Shown: in pieces, positions 22,212 through 33,042 of the stretch
Numbering within the stretch: position 1 is the stretch's first letter
Layout: every line of letters begins with the position of its first letter
Origin: Tetrapyrgos nigripes
Lineage: Eukaryota; Basidiomycota; Agaricomycetes; Agaricales; Campanellaceae
Assembly (NCBI GenBank): GCA_013368315.1
Contig: JAACJM010000002.1
Span: 682,001-746,000, forward strand
Length of the DNA: 64,000 nucleotides
Direction: 5' to 3'
Notes under the pieces: generated by a model
The model's database searches: none
The model's input: only the letters and a program-made list of their open reading frames with translations
Told to the model about the DNA's origin: nothing
Translations under genes and position numbers: made by a program

Positions 22212-23778
22212 CTAAGTCCTAATGCTCATGCCTGGAATGGAAGCTAAGCTAATGGATATAGCAGCGACTAAAATACTAAGTAAGTAGTACAAAAAGTCTA
22301 GATCAAGAACATGATCAAGAAGATGAGACCCAAGTTCCAACACCCCCGCAACAGGCGAAACACCGACATCCACGGTACTAGTAGCTCCATTGACATTACC
22401 AGTACTCGAAGGATTACTGGCACCAGAAGCACTAATACTGGACGGATTTCTACTGGCCGTACTCGTACGCGAAACCAACGTCCCACTCCCAGTTTGAGAA
22501 ACACTCGTGGCATTACCCCCCGCACCAACACCATTCAACTGCGCATACAAATCCTCCGAAGCATACCTCACACAACTTCTCGAGTTTGCCGGTGTCGGAC
22601 TATACGGAATCATCATAATCGGACCCTGTCCCTCAGGAGGCTGCGTCCAAGTATGATTCTGGCCATTAGCATCGGTGTACTACCCAACAGGACGCATATC
22701 ATCTCCTGGACAATGTTCAAAAACCCCGGTTTGGGCGTTATTAGGAACGTTGTATTCATAACCGATTTGGTCGTAGATGTCGCAGAGGTGTTGGGCGTTG
22801 GGTTGTCGCAGGCTTTGATGCAGAAGAGGTTGATATCGGGTTCGATGAAGCTGGTTATCATTTATGTACATAGTATAAAGCGGGAGGAGTGGGTGCAAGT
22901 CAGAATCAGACTGATGAAGAAAAAGAAAGGACAGTGAAATTCAAAAGAAACGATCACGCACAGAGTCCAACGTCTGGATTGCTGGTACGTATTGTTGTTA
23001 CCCCTGTTACTTGGGAATGCATTTGAGTAGACGAGGCCACCGATGGGATTTCCACGCTGCACAGATTCAGGATTGCATAGGACGCGTTAGAACTACATCT
23101 TCGGACCTCAACCCAGTCAATAAAAATAAAAACCACTCACCCCATCCTGCCCTCCCACCATCATCCCCCACTTGACAATTTATCTTCTCCGGATCAATAA
23201 AACCAACGATTTGAATATATCCCGGACTTTGAACGAGTTGGACGCCTTTAAGAGTACCCTCGGGGATAAGACGCGTCCCTCGTCCGGGTTTGGTACACCA
23301 AGCGACAACTTCGCCTTCGGAATCTCCAATGGTGGAGTTTGGGCTAGGTGGGGCGAAGATGCAGAAATCTGGAGAGGGAAGCAGAAGAAGACAAGAATAA
23401 GGAGTAGATGAGATCAATTACTGGAAGGAGAGCTCACCGTCAAGATGATTAACAAACGCCGTCTGACAGAGAGAATCTTGACCCTCGGTCGTCGAATTGC
23501 ATAGATTGTACCCAGTCTGAGGTCCACGGCCACCTGTGTGGTTGTCTACTCGGCAGGGCTATAGGATTGACATCAATCATGAACAGGTTGAGTATCGTCG
23601 TGTATGATAATACTGTTGAGATACAACTCACGATAGCAGTATAAGGCACAATTTTATCCACCAGGGGATCCGACACGAATGATTGAGCGACGGCGTATGG
23701 TAATAATGTGGATGCACAAGCCAAAGTGGTTAATGGCCAAAGCCTGAAACTGGCTGAGAGATTGGAAAGGCTATCCAT
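22212..23778 (-). pseudogene. Broken secreted glycoprotein gene (basidiomycete macrophage-activating-glycoprotein-like family)
   Basis: On the minus strand the start MDSLSNLSASF leads into a signal-peptide-like segment ending AVAQSF (exon to 23632). An exon with CRVDNHTGGRGPQTGYN (23558-23438) follows, then one with DFCIFAPPSP, EVVAWCTKPGRGTRLIPEG and YIQIVGFIDPEKINC. RGNPIGGLVYSNAFPSN and LFCIKACDNP come next. I recall this pattern from agaricomycete proteins annotated as macrophage-activating glycoprotein; cellular role unknown. It seems inactive. The GGR-to-RGNP junction has no phase-compatible splice. A one-base shift separates KACDNP from NAQHLCDIYDQIG. A TAG at about 22680 interrupts DDMRPVG and YTDANG. 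The C-terminus is Ser/Thr-rich and ends in a hydrophobic tail, compatible with a lost GPI anchor. Confidence 0.55.
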
Positions 23779-23793
23779 AGTGAGGCGAGGCAC

Positions 23794-25245
23794 TGGAGAT
23801 GAAGTATGACTAATTGATGACTATGACTTCTGGGAAGGAATTTGAAGTAAACCTCTACAGAAGAACCAGAGGGAAGAGGACACTAAACAAAAAAGTCCGA
23901 GAGTGTGACGATGGAAGACGTCGAGAAACTGAGGAACCTGAAGGGAAGGAAGGAAGAGTGAAAGCTGTTCGAGAGTCTAGCCTTCAATGGTGAATTGGTA
24001 ATTCGAAGGCACCGCGATAGTTCCGTGGGCCCCGTCCCTACCTTTCGTATTCATAAAGCCCATAGGTGGTGAAAAGAAAATAAGTTCGCTTAAGGAACAA
24101 AGCATTAAAAACATTTATATACAAGTATTTGAGGTTCAGAACTCAGCTACAAATTCTGAACCATCTGGAGATTGAATTGTGACGAGAGAGTGTGGTCCCA
24201 TCACTGTCCCGTCCAGAAGTTCTGTAGGACCATTGTATACATATGAATCAACTTGCTGTACACGTTATTCGTTAGTTCTACTACATCTGCTTTTTTATCG
24301 TTACAAAAATCAATATCCTGAAAGGACATCGGGGAGAAATAGCCACGGCTCTAAGCCCAATGGCCACAGTCAGACAGAGGCTCGCAGAGAAACAGAAAAA
24401 AAAAAGAAAGAAAGAAAACCACGCACTCAAACACACTCTTCGGTACTTTCACCCAGGTACACTCCTCGCGAGCACGGGAAGGAAGGTACCGAGGGTTGAC
24501 CCAATCCCAATGATAAATATCGATCCTACGCGCAGACCGTAGTACGAGTCTGCACCTTCTCCTGAGCCTCAGTTGAGGCTTTCTTCCTCTGCATCGAGTG
24601 CGGGGAATTGGGACATGTCTTGAATTGCAGGAGAAGGAAGAGGATGGAATGAATGGAATGGGCCGCGAAGAAAAGGCGCAATGTGCCAAATTTTACTCGA
24701 CGACGTCCGTAATTTGCTCTGATGATGGTGATTGTGAAGGTACTCGTCAGTCCTGCCTCGACCTGTCAATGGCTCGGTCAATTAGATGGTGCATATTTCA
24801 TGAATACCGTTACCTTCGTAGTCATAAAGAATTAAAAGCTGCAGACCATCACCAAACCATCAGAGACCAAGCCTTCAAGTATTGGCCATGGGCCGGGCAA
24901 GGTGGGTCAAGTATTAGGCTTAGTAGCTTCTTGGCGATGTTGCCATCGAATCTAGAGTTGGAGCATTGCGTTCGCGATATAACGCCCGGGGTGCATGAGT
25001 TGATGCACCTACGTCTGAGGGCCACTCCAGCCAGGACGGACGGACGGTTGAGGACAAGTTGTGATGCGCATCTATTATTTCAAACTCCGACTGTGGTCTA
25101 GACAACCACACAGGGCCGATTTTCAAGCTGGCACGTCAGCGTCGAGCTACCTTACTCTGCGATTCTACCCTAACGGACTGGTCAATGCTATGTTCAATGC
25201 TCAGAGATCACACTACCCAATCCGCCTACATCAGGAAAAGCCTCA
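23794..25245. other. Intergenic, no gene seen
   Basis: Short frames only. A purine-rich AAAAAAAAAGAAAG tract lies at about 24395. No motif recognised on either strand. Confidence 0.45.
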
Positions 25246-25403
25246 TATACAACTTCATGCAATAACTGCGTTTTATGCGTAAAAATGCAAAAATTCACAA
25301 AACTTACACCGCGTTTTGCATAAAGTTTGAGACGAGTTGAATAATTATGCATTCATAGCAACTTTATGCACCCAAGTGCATAGCGCATGCTCGGAGTTGT
25401 ATA
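25246..25403. repeat. TGCATA-rich inverted-repeat element, copy 1
   Basis: The left end TATACAACTTCATGCAATAA and the right end, whose complement reads TATACAACTCCGAGCATGCG, form imperfect terminal inverted repeats. The interior is rich in TTATGC and TGCATA words. A related element lies at about 33775-33951. Size and structure suit a MITE; no transposase is encoded. Confidence 0.5.
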
Positions 25404-25625
25404 AAAAAGCATACTGTCGAACACCTACATTCCACCCTTATGGTGCAATGTACAAGAACAACACTCACATGCGCATCATGGTAGCAAAACTACCAATTGC
25501 TCCATCTCCAGCTGAGGTTATTCTCCATGACTCCAAGTACGATCTAGAATCCTCCCATTACTCAACGATGGTTGAATTGGTTCAACGGAAAATGAAGTTA
25601 ACCGCTTGAAGGATAGGGCTCACCC

Positions 25626-25790
25626 GGGCCACCGTTACCGTACATGGTTACAATCGTGTTCTTTACGGTCCTACACGGTCATAGTAGGACCGTAACCGTG
25701 CTGTATGTACCCTTCCTGAGTCCCAAGACGGTACTGATACGGGTCGTAACTGGCCGTATCATGGTTACGGGACAGCCCTGCGAGATTCTT
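25626..25790. repeat. ACCGTAAC-rich hairpin
   Basis: Several inverted copies of ACGGT/ACCGT words occur, including the near-perfect dyad TTACGGTCCTA / TAGGACCGTAA and flanking GGTTAC/GTAACC words. It probably folds into a branched hairpin. Looks like a short foldback element; boundaries uncertain. Confidence 0.4.
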
Positions 25791-26506
25791 ACAGGAAGGG
25801 ATTTGAAAGGCATGCAATCTCGAGCTGTAGAAGACTTTTTTGACTGTTTTGTGCACTAATACAATCGGTAAGACCAGATTAAGCAGAGAATGTAAGGAAT
25901 AGACATACCATACTTGTCCCCTATAATATCCTGACATGCCGATATATCATTTGAAGAGCCCGGGCCCTGAACACAATCGGAGAATGAGCTTGATTGACGG
26001 CAGACTGAAGAATTCAAACTCCGATGGAAGAACTGTACAGTTGGTAGAATTTGACGTCGACAAACGGTCACCTGACCCATGTTGACTTCGTTTCTTTTCA
26101 ACTTCGGACTTCAACAAGTCCTGCGTTCAACAACTCAAGGTAGCAGTGTTTCCCTGCAATCTCTTACCCCCCTACATTCTTCCAACATCGCCCTCACTGC
26201 CTTCAGTCTGCAAGAGCAACCTTTGTTCGAGATTTTGCGCACATTGTACATCCCGACAAACCGCCTTTCTAAAGATGTACTCTTTATAAGTCGCCTCTTT
26301 GTATTCTGCATATGTCTGGCTGGTGGTGCACTACGGTATGTCTTCTGCTCATGTTCCACAGTGAAAAATGCTCATAACCTCTCCACGTCCTACGTACAAC
26401 GTCTGCAGGACTACCCATGACAAATGTCGCTCAGCCAGTACCCTTGATTGTTTTGTGCTCCCCATGGTTCGTCTCCTTTTTTTCTTATGCTTCTCTTCCA
26501 CTGTCT
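25791..26506. other. Intergenic, left flank of copia insertion
   Basis: No clear gene. If the copia element is removed, this sequence joins directly to 33334 onward. No convincing coding frame crosses that joint. Confidence 0.4.
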
Positions 26507-26511
26507 GATAG
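26507..26511. repeat. Target-site duplication of the copia element (left)
   Basis: GATAG immediately outside the left LTR; the same five bases follow the right LTR at 33329-33333. This fixes the outer borders of the insertion. Confidence 0.85.
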
Positions 26512-26902
26512 TGTCAGAATAGAGTACCGATAAGTAAAAGGGTACTCAGGTTCACACAACGTAGTGGGAACAACTGTGTTAGACAAACTACAGTACCTGT
26601 CAGAATAGAGTACCGATAAGTAAAAGGGTACTGTAGTAAATATAATATAATTAGTTATGGAGAAGAGAATGAATACAGGTATAGGGACACACCTCAGGTT
26701 CACACAACGTAGTGGGAACAACTGAGGTGTGTTGAGGCGGTGTCGTGCAGTATAAGTGGGGACTTGTAAGTACGGATCAAACATAAAGTCAAATAGATGG
26801 ATCATGAATAAGGAGTAAGGGAGTGAAGATAGGGAAAAGAAATAGGAGATAGATATAAATGGAAATTACTTATTATGGGTGTAGGAACTCGTCTCCTTTA
26901 CA
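26512..26902 (-). repeat. Copia 3' LTR with internal partial duplication
   Basis: The true outer end is 26512, shown by the GATAG duplication. From 26512 the LTR edge (TGTCAGAATAGAGTACCG) runs about 36 bases. It then jumps to a copy of an internal LTR segment (CAGGTTCACACAACG) and about 20 unplaced bases, and the edge starts again at 26598 and continues to 26902. The extra 86 bp are absent from the other LTR, so they arose after or during integration. Confidence 0.8.
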
Positions 26903-26910
26903 CTCCCCCT
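26903..26910 (-). other. Copia polypurine tract
   Basis: AGGGGGAG on the minus strand directly abuts the 3' LTR, whose sequence starts TGTAAAGG. This is the expected place for plus-strand priming. Confidence 0.75.
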
Positions 26911-26927
26911 GAGTTCCGACATCCCCT

Positions 26928-29900
26928 TCAATCCTCTCCAACAGTAAGGCCCAACTCCTTCACGTATTTCTCCACTACAGGACGATTCAAGGATTTGGTA
27001 AACAGATCTGCCACGTTTTCGTCTCCTGGGATATGGCGGAACTCTAATTCGCCTTCTCGCACAGCATCTCGAATCCATGCCCAAGTGGTGTCAAAATGTT
27101 TGGTACGTCCATGCTTCGTAGTCGCTTCAGTGAGGGATATGGAGCTGGTATTGTCAACGTGAATAGTGAACGGGTATTTCTTCCTCATCTCTACACCGTC
27201 CAGCCACTTCCACATCCATTTTGCTTGCTTCCCTGCATGTACAAGCGCCAGATACTCCGCCTCTGTAGTCGATAATGCGACAACATGTTGCTTTGACGAC
27301 GACCATGACACGGCACCTCCAGCCACCATGAAAACATATCCCATCGTTGATTTCCGAGTAGCTTCACCATTCTCCTCTTTGATGTCAGCGTGAGACGCAT
27401 CAGCATACCCCACAGGCTTCAACAAATCTCTGTCATCTGGTCGTCGACATTGATAGGTGAGTTGATACTTTGTCGTGGTCTTGAGATATGCCAAGAGGTG
27501 AAGCGCAGATGCCCAATGTACCGGCCGTGGGTCATTCGCGTATCGTTGAAGGAGTGAGACTGCAAATGCGATATCGGGACGAGTTCCCTGGCTAATATGA
27601 TTTAAGGCACTGACGAGGCTATAATATTGCTTGTCCATCATAAAGAGCTTGTCGGCGGTTGGGATCGGATGAGGTTGACTGTCAATAAAACTGAGACCAG
27701 GGGATAAGGGGGTGTACTTCGGTGCGCATTCCGTCATACCGAACTGCTCCAACGTTTTCTCGATGAGTGGGCGTTGATGAAGAGAAATGTCCCTCGTCTC
27801 CTCGTGCACCTTTACTGTCATCCCTATAACGACATCCGGACTCCCATAATCCCTAAACTCGAACTGCTGGGCTATCTCTTTCCTCGCCTTCCACCCATCG
27901 TCTTCAGTAGACGATATCCCTGTCACATCATCGGTATATGTTACTGTGATAGTCTGACCTAACTCCGTACGCCTGGATCGAACACATGGGTCTGCAGGAT
28001 TGGACTTGAAACCCAAATCACGATATCGTTGGTCAAGTAATTTATACCAGTTGTTTCCGGCGTCCATAGAACCATAGATATTGATATTCATGATAAGAAC
28101 GGTCTCGCCACCATTGCGTAAAGAGTATCGGTCTTCGAAACCTTCCGGAAGAGTAAGGTAATTGACACCTTGGGGTTTTGCATTGAGGTAGGCCCCAGTG
28201 AAATCTCCGGACCACAGATCGAGACCTTCGTACGCCGCAATAGCAATGGCTAATCTTTCAGACTCGTATCTCGCAACGATTGCCCAGGTGTCTTCATAGT
28301 GTACTCCCCTGACCTGATCATACCCTCTCACAACTAATCGAGCCCGCCTCTCAGTGATCTTCCCATTTCCATCGAGGCGTAAAGCAAACACCCATCTGGT
28401 AGTAATAACCCTCACATCTTTGGGCTTCTGTACAGGTGTGAACGCCTTCCTCAAATCGAGTTTCGTCAATTCTTTCTCCATTGCGGGCATCCATAGATCC
28501 GGTCTCTTCATCGCCTCAGAGTACGAGTTGGGAACATAGGTGTTGTCTGGCTCGAGTACGGGTGTTGAATAAGTGTTATGAGCAGCATGAGGGATGTCTT
28601 CATCAAATTCTGGAAGTAGTTGTACCTCTGTCTTGTCTTCATTGGCCCATTCCTCGCCTTTTTCGTATGCGCTTTCCTCTCTATCCTCATACTCTTTCGA
28701 CTCAATGAATTTCTGGGTTAAATTACAAGCGTGAGTGGAAGATCGAGTGGGTACTGTTCCCCACATTTCAGCTCGGGTACGGCGATTTCGTTTGGGTGGA
28801 GGTATGTCAGGGATATGGGGAGACGTTTGGGTAGTCGGAGTTTCTGGGATTCGATCAGGTACTGACGTCGGCTCGGGATCATCCGAGGTCATGTGTTCTG
28901 ATGCCTCGTGGGGTTTTGAAGTTGGAGCTAAAAATAGGAGGTCCTCATTCTCCCCCTCAATGTCCGAAACCCAATGCCCTTTCGATTTCTCAAACACCAC
29001 GTCGCTGGTTTAGTAGATATTCTTGGTCTCCCAATCCTTGACCAGGTATACTTTTCTCCCATCGTATCCCACCATCTGACATTTATAACCCCTCGCATCC
29101 AACTTCCCTCAGCCGATCTTAGCTGGAATATGCGCAAAACTGATGCTCCTGAAGGGTACAAGGTGTGAGACATTCTGTCTCTGACCAGTCCATCTTTCCT
29201 CGGGCACGACTCGCCTCGTATTGGGCAAAAGGTTCTTGACATAGATGTAGGTGGCCATCGCTTGCGCCCACCATTCCGCTGCTAATTTCGCATCAAATAA
29301 CAGGGCACAAGTACCGTTCAACATGACGCCGATGCCACGTTCTGCAGGACCATTTGATGGGGATGTATATGGGGCCGTGAATTCGTGGATGATGCCGTGG
29401 CTTGTAGTCCATTCCCGAAAAGCAATAGAACTCCACTCAGGTGTGTTGTCGGTTCGGATTCTCTTCAGTTTCTTCCCTGTTTGTGTTTCCGCAGTTGCTC
29501 TTCTGACTTCAAGCTTCCCAATCAAGGTTTCGGCAGTTCGATTATTCAAGAAATCCACCATATCCTTCGAGGTTCCCACATCTACCCCAAACAACGCATA
29601 CAAGTGTCCTCCCACCGATCTCACTTGGGCAGGTCCCCATACGTCAAGGTACCATCGGAAATTCGCCTCCGTGACAACTTCGGTACTATCTGGGTGAGGT
29701 TGCTTGTCTGTGCGTGCGCGCTTGCAATCCTCGCAGGTCCCCATTTTCTTCCTCGCCCCTTTTATCTCAGGGACACTGTCAACAAGACCATACGCCATTT
29801 TGATACGTTCAGGCATTGCGTGGCCACTAGCACGGTGGAGGAATTGGATATCAGAAGGTAGTTGGATGACATTGGATGCGTTTGCAGAGGGTGAGACTAG

Positions 29901-31307
29901 ATTTGCTTTCAAAACGTATACACCACTCTCTAACTTCGCCTCGAAGACTTCAGAGCCGTTAGGCTCTGCAAACACCATTTTCCCATCGCCAAGTTTCGCT
30001 TTATATCCCAACTTGTCAAGAATGCCAGTTGAAAGTAAGTTATTCGATACGTTGGGTGTGTGTAGAGCGTCTCGGAATACCATCTGAACTGGTTCTCCTT
30101 TATAGGTCACCTCTACCTGCACATCACCCTTCCCCACGATATCGAAGGCTACCCCAGCATGAGACGAGTCCCCTTTCTCGGTGTATGGGGAATACGTGAC
30201 AAAATGCGAGCGATCTTGGAAGAAGTGATGGGATGCACCCGAATCGGCAAGAATATAGATAGACGGATCGGGTATGGGGTTATTGGCCGTGTTCAAGGCC
30301 AAGACCCTGGTTGTAGTGCTGCTCGCAGACGGATTCAAGGATGTTGAGGTGGAGTTATTCGAGGTGGGTGGATTAACATCCTTCTTTCCCTTCCACCAAG
30401 ATGGATACTGACCCTGTTTCCCTCCTCCTTCTCTGAAACAGTTCTCGATGGTGTGCCCTCGACGTTTACACTTTGGATTGGAACATTCGAGATCTGAATT
30501 GGATGGTCCTCGCCTCGACGTCTGCATAGCCCCCATCTTATCTGTCAACTCTTTCACCTGCGCCTGCAGTGCCGAGACCTTGTCTAACCCCTGGATCCCT
30601 CCACCGGTTCCTCCACCCATCAGCCTCACATGTTCCTGAAGCCGTCTGGCTGCAACACTGAAGGTGGTGTTGGGTTTGGTCAGGAGTGTGCCAACGACTG
30701 GGATCCATTCCGAGGTGCGAGGAAAAGAGTCGAGGAACATTGTCAGGAATTGGGATTCGCTAAATGTCGCCCCTGCATCCGTCGCTTCCTTTCGAAGTTT
30801 CCTATACTTCGCCACATACCCATTATCTCCAGTAACATCGCCACTCGTATATCTGCATGCCCAAAGTGCATCCTCCTTCCTCTGACGAGCAAGGTGGCTC
30901 GATAGCGTGTATTCCTTCCGCAAGTATTCCCATAACTCAGCTGACGTTTTCCCTTCTTCGAAGCCTAATGCGTCAGGGTTCTTGATGTTGTACCACAAGG
31001 TTAGGTATGCCACCGACTCGCGAATCTCGTACTCAAAGAAGTTTGGTTTACGATCGCTAATCGCTGTGGCCGTCAACTGCTTATTCGGGTCCGTCATCTC
31101 AGTCGGCAGTACCACTTTCCCTTCCCAATACAGTTGCAACCCCTTCAACTTGGCGTGTCGCATCATCGCTGCCTTCCACGACACGCAATTGTCACCATTA
31201 AACTTCGCATTGTCCGGAAGCTCTTGGATGTTGGTGTAGTTGCTAGGGTTCCCGATTGGATTGGAAGAGAATGAATTGGAGGATATAGGAGGGTAGATCA
31301 CGGACAT
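26928..31307 (-). pseudogene. Copia gag-pol polyprotein, interrupted by two stop codons
   Basis: A single frame encodes gag and pol. Gag has GDNCVSWKAAM and a CCHC knuckle (CSNPKCKRRGHTIENC). The protease motif is LADSGASHH. The GAG-pre-integrase motif has LHRASGHAMP then CEDCKRA. The integrase core has Asp in LDVWGP, Asp in RTDN and Glu in GPAERG. Reverse transcriptase has TRWVFALRLDGNG, WSGDFTGAYLNA and YTDDVTG (YTDD in place of the common YVDD). RNase H has GYADASHAD, RKSTMGYVF and ALSTTEAEY. Two in-frame stops, TGA at 29111-29109 and TAA at 29012-29010, fall between integrase and reverse transcriptase, with family-like sequence (GKLDARGYKCQMVGYDGRK) between them. Order integrase before reverse transcriptase identifies copia. 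Everything else appears intact. Confidence 0.92.
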
Positions 31308-31376
31308 GTTGTAATGCAGTTAATGTCAATGAGTTGCTATGGTCGGTCTTCGTTGTGTATGAGTATCAGCAGTTAA

Positions 31377-31394
31377 AGCGCTGGGCCCATAACC
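31377..31394 (-). other. Copia primer-binding site matching an initiator tRNA-Met anticodon arm
   Basis: Directly next to the 5' LTR the minus strand reads GGTTATGGGCCCAGCGCT. Its complement on the plus strand (GCTGGGCCCATAACC) reads as the anticodon stem-loop of eukaryotic initiator tRNA-Met, with CAT as anticodon, rather than a tRNA 3' end. Priming by an internally cleaved half-tRNA is known for Drosophila copia and yeast Ty5. Confidence 0.75.
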
Positions 31395-31415
31395 TGTCAG
31401 AATAGAGTACCGATA

Positions 31416-33042
31416 CAGTGGGTCAAAAAATTGTCCACATGTTTCGCATTTTTGGAAAGATTGCCAATTTAAGCAATACTGAGTAGAGATATTGAAATGT
31501 GGTCAGTGATGGGCAGAACGCCCTTGATAAGAGCTACAATAATCTGTTTTATTTGTCCTATTTGGCTCAAAACTCATGGAGATATGATTGATTTAAAATG
31601 GTATGTCATTTGGACAATTTTTTGAGTTGCCACTTCAAAATCAGTATTGTAACTATGTGATGTCTCATAGATGACATCATAAGTGGAGTTGTACAATGAT
31701 GCAATGGCTACATCATAATGATATCATAGCTGCCAGCTGGACCATATATAAGGGCATCCAGTTGTTCTATAGCCCTCATCAAATCATGAGACCCATCACA
31801 TCCACCCAGAAAGACAATATCCTCTCTCTCCTCCAAACTTCTGCTTCATCCAGGGAAATCTCTGCTAAAACTGGGGTATCCAAGTCAAAGATTGCTTCTC
31901 TGGCCAAAGAGATGTATCCTGACAAGGAGAACCATCAAGCAGGGCGTCCTAGAAAGCTGTCTACCACTGATGAACGTGCTGCTATCCAACAAATCAACAC
32001 TGGCAAAGCTGAAAATGCTACAGAAGTGGCCAGAAACATCAATCCCCTCCTTGACCAACCTGTCTCCACCCAAACCATTCGAAATTCCCTTCTCAGGCAT
32101 GATGTGGACACATCTAAAACGAAGAAGAAGCCCAAACTCACTGCAGCTCACAGGAAGGCTCGTTTAAACTTTGCACAGAAGTACAGAAACTGGACTGTGG
32201 ATGACTGGAAAAGGGTTATTTGGTCAGATGAGACTAAAATCAATCGATATGGGTCAGATGGACAGCAGTATGTGTGGGGGAGGAAGGGTGAATCCTTGGG
32301 AGAGAGAAATGTGGTGGAAACAGTCAAATTTGGAGGAGGAAATATCATGGTGTGGGGATGTATGGGGTGGGAAGGAGTTGGAAACATGGCAGAGGTGGAG
32401 GGCAGGATGAATGCAGAGCAGTATGTGGACATTTTGGAGAACAACCTTCTGGAGAGCATGGATATTTTGGGTGTTGATCCAGAGGTGGCCATTTTTCAGC
32501 AAGACAATGATCCTAAACACAAGTCAAAACTGGCCACCAAGTGGTTTGAAGACAACAACATCCATTGCATGAGCTGGCCTGCTCAATCTCCTGACCTGAA
32601 CCCCATTGAACACCTCTGGACAACCCTCAAACACAAGCTCAATGGATATGACACAGCACCCTCTGGAGTTTGGGAAATATGGGACAGAGCAGCTGAAAAG
32701 TGGGATGAAATCACAGAAGAAGATTGTCAGAAATTGATCAGGAGCATGCCTAGAAGGATTGAGGCTGTGTTGAAGGCCAAAGGAGGGCATACCAAGTACT
32801 GAGCTAGCACTTTCTGTATTTTCACTTGCATGTCAAAAAATTGTCCAAATGACATACCATTTTAAATCAGTCATATCTCCATGAGTTTTAAGCCAAATAA
32901 GACAAAACAGACAGAATATTGTAGCGTTTATCAAGGGCTTTCTGCCCATCACTGACCACATTTTAATATCTCTACTCAGTATTGCTTAAATTGGCAATCT
33001 TTCCAAAAATGCGAAACATGTGGACAATTTTTTGACCCACTG
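31416..33042 (+). mobile_element. Tc1/mariner element, copy 1 (complete)
   Basis: 1627 bp, flanked by duplicated TA (31414-31415 and 33043-33044). Terminal inverted repeats are about 211 bp (31416-31626 and 32832-33042), starting CAGTGGGTCAAAAAATTGTC. Each repeat is itself bounded by inverted copies of TCAAAAAATTGTCCA: outer copy at the tip, inner copy facing it next to the transposase gene. The two terminal repeats differ at only a handful of positions. It carries one intact transposase gene. A second copy at 62545 has the same transposase and the same 3' terminal repeat, so the family was active recently. Confidence 0.95.
31786..32802 (+). CDS. Tc1/mariner transposase, copy 1
   Basis: 338 residues from ATG 31786 (RPITSTQKDNILSLLQT), the usual Tc1 length. 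A helix-turn-helix DNA-binding part comes first (SSREISAKTGVSKSKIASLA, then the hinge AGRPRKLS and a second HTH up to LLRHDV). The DDE nuclease follows: first Asp in WSDETKIN, second Asp in FQQDNDPKHKS, and Glu in SPDLNPIEHLW, with DD34E-type spacing. GRPRKLS resembles the AT-hook-like hinge of this family. The enzyme excises and inserts the element at TA. An in-frame ATG 90 bases earlier exists, but the TATATAA box at 31743-31751 lies between, favouring 31786. No frameshift or stop is present. Confidence 0.93.
   Translation: MRPITSTQKDNILSLLQTSASSREISAKTGVSKSKIASLAKEMYPDKENHQAGRPRKLSTTDERAAIQQINTGKAENATEVARNINPLLDQPVSTQTIRNSLLRHDVDTSKTKKKPKLTAAHRKARLNFAQKYRNWTVDDWKRVIWSDETKINRYGSDGQQYVWGRKGESLGERNVVETVKFGGGNIMVWGCMGWEGVGNMAEVEGRMNAEQYVDILENNLLESMDILGVDPEVAIFQQDNDPKHKSKLATKWFEDNNIHCMSWPAQSPDLNPIEHLWTTLKHKLNGYDTAPSGVWEIWDRAAEKWDEITEEDCQKLIRSMPRRIEAVLKAKGGHTKY

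Noticed and set aside
24179..25101. Overlapping frames with Lys/Arg-rich segments as a possible nuclear protein
   Set aside because: The basic run is the translation of an A/G-rich low-complexity tract; frames overlap on both strands without exon structure.
26598..26902. 26598 as the outer border of the copia left LTR
   Set aside because: The sequence before 26598 does not match the right flank, whereas GATAG before 26512 does; the true border is 26512.
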